Assembly: GCA_946185785.1 (NCBI GenBank)
Contig: CAMHKP010000009.1
Coordinates: 1-9,670, forward strand
Direction of reading: 5' to 3'
Origin: an uncultured Alphaproteobacteria bacterium
GTDB lineage: Bacteria; Pseudomonadota; Alphaproteobacteria; Rs-D84
Length of the DNA stretch: 9,670 nt
Position 1 is the stretch's first letter. Each line of letters opens with the position of its first letter. The translations under genes were made by a program, and so were the position numbers. A model generated the notes under the pieces. That model was not told the DNA's origin, did not search any database, and saw nothing but the letters and a program-made list of their open reading frames with translations. This document shows positions 5,512 through 9,670 of the stretch, one piece after another.

Positions 5512-6609
5512 TTATCCCTTTTTGTGCTTAAGGCGCAACTGTCCACATGCTGAACCGATGTCGGTTCCCCTCTCTCGCCGTATGCGCGTATGAATTCCGT
5601 TTTTAATCAAAATATCTTGGAATCGATGAACTGCATTACCAGATGGCGATGCAAAGTCGCGTTCGTCAACCGCGTTCCATGGAATCAAATTTACCATACA
5701 ATTTTTACCATGCAATAACGATGACAATTTTTCTGCGTATTCTGGTGTTGCGTTATATAAAACCGTTTCACCGTTTTCGCCTTTCTTGCCCAGTAAAATA
5801 TATTCAATCATTAACTGACGATTGTGCAATTTTGTAAATTCATCTGCCGCAGACAAAACCTCTTCCAGTTTATATTTATTATTTATCGGCATAATTGTTG
5901 AACGCAATTCATCAGTTGGCGCATGTAATGATATCGCCAGATTTATTGGACGTCCCCATTCTATCAATCGTTTAATACCGGGGACAATTCCACATGTTGA
6001 TAATGTGATGCGTCGCCAACCAATACCCATATCACTATTTGCGCGTTCCATAAAACCAATAACATTTTCTGTATTCTGTAATGGTTCGCCAGTTCCCATT
6101 ATCACAATATGCGAAACATCGTTATTATTTGCATCACCATTTGGATGAATTGATTTTTCATCTGTATTATCACGCAGCGTCCATTGCGCAGTCAATATTT
6201 GCGCAAACATTTCATTCACTGTTAAATTACGTTTTAAACCCAACAATGTGCTGGCACAAAACTTGCACCCCATGGCACAGCCAGCCTGTGAACTAACACA
6301 CACGCTGTTGCCATAACTGGTACGCATTAAAACGCATTCAATTTGTTCACCGTCAACCAATTCCAATAAAAACTTAGTTGTTTGACCATCGCTTGATTCA
6401 AGTTTTTTTGTAATACGTACCGGCAATGTTTGCGCCACATCATCAAGTTGCTTGCGCAATCCAGACGGCAGATTTTTCATAGATTCAAAATCAGGCGCAC
6501 CACGGTTTAGCCAATCACGAATTTGCTTTGCACGAAAACGCGGTTGCGATAAATCAGTCACAAATTTTTCAAGTTCTGTATCTGTAAAATCAAATAATAT
6601 TGGTTTCAT
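5512..6609 (-). CDS. rlmN: 23S rRNA (adenine2503-C2)-methyltransferase RlmN (dual-specificity tRNA A37)
   Basis: The product is 365 aa, a usual RlmN length. RlmN is a radical SAM enzyme that methylates C2 of A2503 in 23S rRNA and, in many bacteria, A37 of some tRNAs; it tunes the peptidyl-transferase exit path and translational accuracy. The iron-sulfur motif is 'CAMGCKFC' (C111, C115, C118). The SAM-binding loop is 'MGTGEPLQN' (171-179). The methyl-carrying cysteine is in 'GSACGQLRL' (C355), with the partner Cys likely C104 in 'NSVCVSSQ'. The N-terminal substrate domain has 'FRAKQIRDWL'. All key residues are present. The ATG overlaps the stop of the SurA-like gene (ATGA, 6606-6609), so it is coupled to the envelope genes upstream, although its function is in translation. 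Confidence 0.96.
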   Translation of the reverse strand: MKPILFDFTDTELEKFVTDLSQPRFRAKQIRDWLNRGAPDFESMKNLPSGLRKQLDDVAQTLPVRITKKLESSDGQTTKFLLELVDGEQIECVLMRTSYGNSVCVSSQAGCAMGCKFCASTLLGLKRNLTVNEMFAQILTAQWTLRDNTDEKSIHPNGDANNNDVSHIVIMGTGEPLQNTENVIGFMERANSDMGIGWRRITLSTCGIVPGIKRLIEWGRPINLAISLHAPTDELRSTIMPINNKYKLEEVLSAADEFTKLHNRQLMIEYILLGKKGENGETVLYNATPEYAEKLSSLLHGKNCMVNLIPWNAVDERDFASPSGNAVHRFQDILIKNGIHTRIRRERGTDIGSACGQLRLKHKKG

Positions 6610-7427
6610 AATTTATATCTGTCATCGTTTATAACAACCACCGCTTTGCGACGTAATTGCTTTAATTGTTGATCTGCAATAAACATTGCCTGTTTATATT
6701 GTGCGTTCTGTTTAATTATTTCATCCAGCTTGCCATATTCTTTTGTCTTTTTTGTGCTGCATACTAACAACACAGAATCATCAACGCGTGGCGACCATGT
6801 AAGTGTTGGCAACCCAATCACGCGATTACGAATATCCGCAGATAATTCATATTGTGCCGCTGTGAATTTTTGTGGATATCCACCAAGATCTTCTGCCATC
6901 TTAATTGCATCATCACAACTTTTCGGTTTTCTTAATTTAGATGCAACATCCGCCGGTATTTCGGTAAGGCGAACAATCGTCATTTCAATTGGCAATCCTT
7001 GGTCACGTGCCAAATCGTTTTTCATATCATTCACATCATCTTTAGTAATATCAACGGTTGGCAAAATTGTTCGTGCAACAACAACTTGCCAAGCAATATC
7101 GGCCTTTATTGCAGACAATGCCATTTCGCGTTCTGCAGCACTTAATCCGTTCATATTCATACGCTTTAATTCTTTGGCTGCATCGTCATCGGTTGGCTTA
7201 ACACCAAAATTTGCCGCATAGTTTAATTTTACAGAATCGTCTATGATATTCTGTAATGCAATACGACGATTGTCTGTTGAAACCTTGCCCTGACGTGCCA
7301 TAAGTTTTGTACGTGCAGTAATATCAGCATCAGTAATTGGTGTACCCCCAACCGTTGCGACAACTGTTGCACCAAATGCCATGGGCGATATCAACACAAA
7401 CAAAACAAAAAATTTTATTATTCTCAT
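6606..7427 (-). CDS. SurA-like periplasmic chaperone with at most one degenerate PPIase domain
   Basis: The product is 273 aa from the ATG at 7427. A signal peptide (MRIIKFFVLFVLISPMAFG) is followed by a SurA N-terminal chaperone domain, from 'VVATVGGTPITDADI' (22-36) through the helices to about residue 130. Residues about 147-226 may be one degenerate parvulin domain ('IVRLTEIP', then 'PQKFTAAQYELSADIR'), and the C-terminal helix ends in 'LKQLRRKAVVVIND', like SurA. E. coli SurA is about 430 aa with two parvulin domains, so this is much shorter. SurA escorts outer-membrane proteins, including LptD, to the BAM complex, and its position directly after lptD (20-nt gap) is the standard one. The start is set by AGAAGGA (7432-7438) before 7427; the ATG at 7445 has no ribosome site. 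I leave the symbol empty because the reduced form may have diverged. Confidence 0.77.
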   Translation of the reverse strand: MRIIKFFVLFVLISPMAFGATVVATVGGTPITDADITARTKLMARQGKVSTDNRRIALQNIIDDSVKLNYAANFGVKPTDDDAAKELKRMNMNGLSAAEREMALSAIKADIAWQVVVARTILPTVDITKDDVNDMKNDLARDQGLPIEMTIVRLTEIPADVASKLRKPKSCDDAIKMAEDLGGYPQKFTAAQYELSADIRNRVIGLPTLTWSPRVDDSVLLVCSTKKTKEYGKLDEIIKQNAQYKQAMFIADQQLKQLRRKAVVVINDDRYKL

Positions 7428-7431
7428 TTTT

Positions 7432-7438
7432 TCCTTCT
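7432..7438 (-). promoter_or_regulatory. Ribosome binding site that fixes the SurA-like start
   Basis: On the minus strand AGAAGGA lies 4 nt before the ATG at 7427. It falls downstream of the alternative ATG at 7445, which would put MKEKEK in front of an otherwise normal signal peptide. Confidence 0.6.
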
Positions 7439-7447
7439 CTTTCATTT

Positions 7448-9460
7448 TTAATAATGTTGACCTTCAATACTCATACCAAAACGGAATTGAATTGTCGTAT
7501 TTCCCCTATAATCTTCACGAACAGCATTATCACGACGATACCCAATTGAAAAATAATAACAAGGATGGCTATAATACAATGTTCCGCTATGGCGCAAGAA
7601 TTCATCATCAGTCCAATTGTATATTGCATCCATACGCAACGACCAACGATCTGATATTTTTAATCCTGCACCAACCATTGCTTCGTTCGTATCGTTTTCT
7701 GTAGAACCAATATTTGTAAGCTGACGCGCCCAAATATGACCAACTGTTAAATATGTTGTATTATCACCAATACGAGCCGATGATTCAGCGTGTTGCAAAT
7801 CAAAACTATCACGACCAAAACGTACACGACTAGACAAATCAAGCCAGCTTGAATTACTAAATCCAATACGTCCAACATAATCCGAACCATTGTTGTGGAA
7901 TCCGCTGTTTAAATCTGTATCAGCACGTTTATCAAAGTCATAAGATTGTCCAACGAACACTTCTATCTGACGTCCATCAGAATTGAATGCGGCCCAGCGC
8001 ACACCATAGTCTGCAAATGTTCCATTTTCCCACAAATCGTATCCAGCAAATCTATTTCCAGAAAACAACACGGTGTCTGTTAAAAATGCACCAGCTGAAT
8101 CATTACTTTTAGCAAACTGTTCATCATCAACACGACGACGCATGGTAAGTCTTGCACGTGGTTCAATTGTTTGTGACCAAGTTTCAGCAGGTCGCACCAA
8201 TGGCAATCCCCATTCAACATACCCACTTGGTAAAAACCGTGTTTTTACGCCAGAATATTCAGTATCATCTATCATAATTGTGTTGTTAAAATTATAAAAA
8301 TCATAACGTGCATCGGCTGATAGTGTTATTCTGTTGCCACCCCATAATGTCCACGGACTTGTTATACGCGCATCACCAATCACACGTTGTGCCGATGTAC
8401 CATCACCAACAACCCCAAGAACATCTGTATTAAATGTTGCGTACGTTTCACTAAACAAAGGTGTTGTTTGGAACGACCCACGAATATTTGGTAAAATATC
8501 ACCACCTGGAACACTGCCGCGCCAATATTTACGTGCACGCAATTCTTGGAACGAATGCGTATCTGCAACAACATAACCAGATTTAGCAAACAATTCTAAT
8601 TTTGCCCCAGAATCCAAATATGGCTGGTCGCTATAGAATCCATATTTCTGCAAATACGTTTTATCAGATGTTCGTGCAACATATACCGATGCGCGCGCAT
8701 GTTCACCAAGATCAAACTTATCATTATTAAATATGTGCCAACGATTTTTACCCTCTTTATTATGGGTGTACGAACCACTTGTTCTAAATTCTGCATGTGC
8801 CAAATTCAAACGATGTTCCAACTGAAATAATGGGTTTTCTTTGGTAAGATATGACAACGTAAATGTAGCATCATGTGTGTCTGAAAAAGCAATATACAAC
8901 GGGATATTTATTCGTGTACCCATTTTATTTGTGGAACCAAAACTTGGCATTAAAAGCCCACTTTTATGTTTAACACCTGGATCTGGCATTGAATAATATG
9001 GAAACCACAAAACAGGAACGTCATACGCCCACAAAACCATGTTATAAAAAGTCAACATACGCTCATCAAGTTCATGCGTTATTTTTGAAGCCCATATTTC
9101 CCACGCATTACCAAAACTATCACAACCATCACATGCTGTAAATAATGCGTTGCGCGCGATTGTATCATTTCCATTTCGTGTAATATTATCTGATTCTACA
9201 TACACATGTTGACCCAACCACATCTTCACATTATCACCAGATAATTCTTTACCCTGGCTGGACATATATGAATCTGTAAGTGTCATACGCTGACCACTGG
9301 CATTTGTTATTTCTGTTTTCCCAGAAGTTTTTATAGAACCACTTTTAACATCATATTCTATTTTTTCAGATTTGATTGTTTTAGGTTCATTAACATCAAC
9401 CGTTATTGCAAATAACGGTGTTGATAGAAACAACAATAAAGATGCCAATGCTTTTTTCAT
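7448..9460 (-). CDS. lptD: LPS-assembly outer-membrane protein LptD
   Basis: The product is 670 aa. LptD is the outer-membrane beta-barrel that, with LptE, inserts LPS into the outer leaflet. A signal peptide (MKKALASLLLFLSTPLFA) is followed by an LptA-like periplasmic N-domain (about residues 25-115, 'IKSEKIEYDVKSGSIKTSGK'), then the family motifs 'NALFTACDGC', 'PVLWFPYYSMPDPG' and 'HKSGLLMPSFGSTNKMG', and a long barrel with alternating aromatic strands to the C-terminus. Three cysteines stand out: C110 and C113 in the N-domain and C634 in 'YSHPCYYFSIGYRR'. C110 aligns with E. coli Cys173 and C634 with Cys725, the pair that joins N-domain and barrel. Nothing matches E. coli Cys31 or Cys724. 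It is shorter than E. coli LptD (784 aa). The start overlaps the upstream stop (TAATG) and has no good ribosome site, so translation is probably coupled. A dedicated LptE is not seen. Confidence 0.94.
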   Translation of the reverse strand: MKKALASLLLFLSTPLFAITVDVNEPKTIKSEKIEYDVKSGSIKTSGKTEITNASGQRMTLTDSYMSSQGKELSGDNVKMWLGQHVYVESDNITRNGNDTIARNALFTACDGCDSFGNAWEIWASKITHELDERMLTFYNMVLWAYDVPVLWFPYYSMPDPGVKHKSGLLMPSFGSTNKMGTRINIPLYIAFSDTHDATFTLSYLTKENPLFQLEHRLNLAHAEFRTSGSYTHNKEGKNRWHIFNNDKFDLGEHARASVYVARTSDKTYLQKYGFYSDQPYLDSGAKLELFAKSGYVVADTHSFQELRARKYWRGSVPGGDILPNIRGSFQTTPLFSETYATFNTDVLGVVGDGTSAQRVIGDARITSPWTLWGGNRITLSADARYDFYNFNNTIMIDDTEYSGVKTRFLPSGYVEWGLPLVRPAETWSQTIEPRARLTMRRRVDDEQFAKSNDSAGAFLTDTVLFSGNRFAGYDLWENGTFADYGVRWAAFNSDGRQIEVFVGQSYDFDKRADTDLNSGFHNNGSDYVGRIGFSNSSWLDLSSRVRFGRDSFDLQHAESSARIGDNTTYLTVGHIWARQLTNIGSTENDTNEAMVGAGLKISDRWSLRMDAIYNWTDDEFLRHSGTLYYSHPCYYFSIGYRRDNAVREDYRGNTTIQFRFGMSIEGQHY

Positions 9461-9670
9461 TATTTTTTATACAATGCGCCCAAAACCAATAATAACAAAA
9501 TAATTTGACCGACAACCAGAATTGCAAAATCTGTAATACTGTCCATCATATTTGTTGCCGACATAAACACAGCCATAACAACCGCCATTGCAGCAACGGC
9601 CATAACTGGGGCGAAACTTGTACGTCTGCGCAATAACGAAGAACGCAACAATATTGTCAAACATAAAGCT
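9460..9670 (-). CDS. C-terminal end of an LptF/LptG-type LPS export permease (partial)
   Basis: The frame is open to the right edge of the window, so the gene is cut; the TTG codon at 9660 is internal. About 70 residues are visible: a basic stretch ('RSSLLRRRTSF') and two membrane segments ('FAPVMAVAAMAVVMAVF' and 'FAILVVGQIILLLLVLGALY'), ending with KK. LptF and LptG, the inner-membrane permeases of the LPS transporter LptB2FG, end this way, with a basic loop and two last transmembrane helices. In alphaproteobacteria lptG normally sits directly upstream of lptD, so lptG is the best guess. The call leans on position and topology more than on sequence. Its TAA overlaps the lptD ATG by 1 nt. 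Confidence 0.58.
   Translation of the reverse strand, partial: ALCLTILLRSSLLRRRTSFAPVMAVAAMAVVMAVFMSATNMMDSITDFAILVVGQIILLLLVLGALYKK

Noticed and set aside
6730..7221. 163-codon plus-strand frame opposite the SurA-like gene
   Set aside because: Composition is that of an antisense shadow, no ribosome site, no known domain; the minus-strand gene has signal peptide, family motifs and operon context.
7428..7445. Start of the SurA-like gene at ATG 7445
   Set aside because: There is no ribosome site upstream, while AGAAGGA sits between it and ATG 7427, which begins a standard signal peptide.
9467..9664. Alternative minus-strand frame at the right edge
   Set aside because: The frame ending at 9460 gives two clean membrane helices and the TAATG junction with lptD; this one gives an unlikely mix of Cys, Tyr and Gly.
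1..9670. CRISPR arrays, insertion sequences, phage genes or toxin-antitoxin pairs
   Set aside because: No regularly spaced direct repeats, transposase motifs or small paired genes were seen; coding is almost continuous with housekeeping and envelope genes.

Overview
The window looks like a compact, gene-dense stretch of a Gram-negative bacterium, most likely an alphaproteobacterium. The support is an alphaproteobacterial-type DnaX C-terminus, the lpxD-fabZ and LptD/SurA outer-membrane genes, and a class of short prepilin-like protein (GRSLIE motif) that I associate with uncultured, often gut-associated alphaproteobacteria. That last placement is from memory and is inference. Intergenic spaces are short, AT-rich and bounded by simple hairpin terminators. 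There is no sign of a mobile element, CRISPR array or phage.

Plus-strand half (1-4662). It opens with the 3' end of dnaX. Tightly behind come a type IV prepilin-like protein (326-784) and an OmpA-domain lipoprotein with a TTG start (786-1463). Next is an OmpH/Skp-like periplasmic chaperone with a long N-terminal hydrophobic segment (1539-2195), closed by a hairpin terminator. lpxD then appears to restart from its own promoter, placed so that its mRNA may be leaderless. lpxD and fabZ overlap by 4 nt. A tRNA-Val(UAC) with its own promoter and terminator follows, then a second OmpA-domain lipoprotein carrying a glycine-zipper region (4015-4662).

Minus-strand half (9670 down to 4703). This reads as one operon: the C-terminus of an LptF/LptG-type permease, lptD, a small SurA-like chaperone, rlmN, and a TrpF-like TIM-barrel protein of unknown function. 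Junctions are overlapping (TAATG, ATGA), 2 nt or 20 nt. A bidirectional terminator at 4678-4704 separates the two converging halves.

The theme is outer-membrane biogenesis. LpxD (lipid A) and FabZ (acyl chains) make components. The LptF/G-type permease and LptD export and insert LPS. Skp-like and SurA-like chaperones escort outer-membrane proteins, and two OmpA-type lipoproteins probably tie the outer membrane to peptidoglycan. Most of the window is ordinary housekeeping. The points worth a second look are the prepilin/lipoprotein pair behind dnaX, the possible leaderless lpxD promoter, a GC-rich-discriminator tRNA promoter inside an inverted repeat, LptD with only one of the two classical disulfides, a SurA with at most one degenerate PPIase domain, and the TrpF-like protein that keeps both TrpF catalytic positions outside any trp context.
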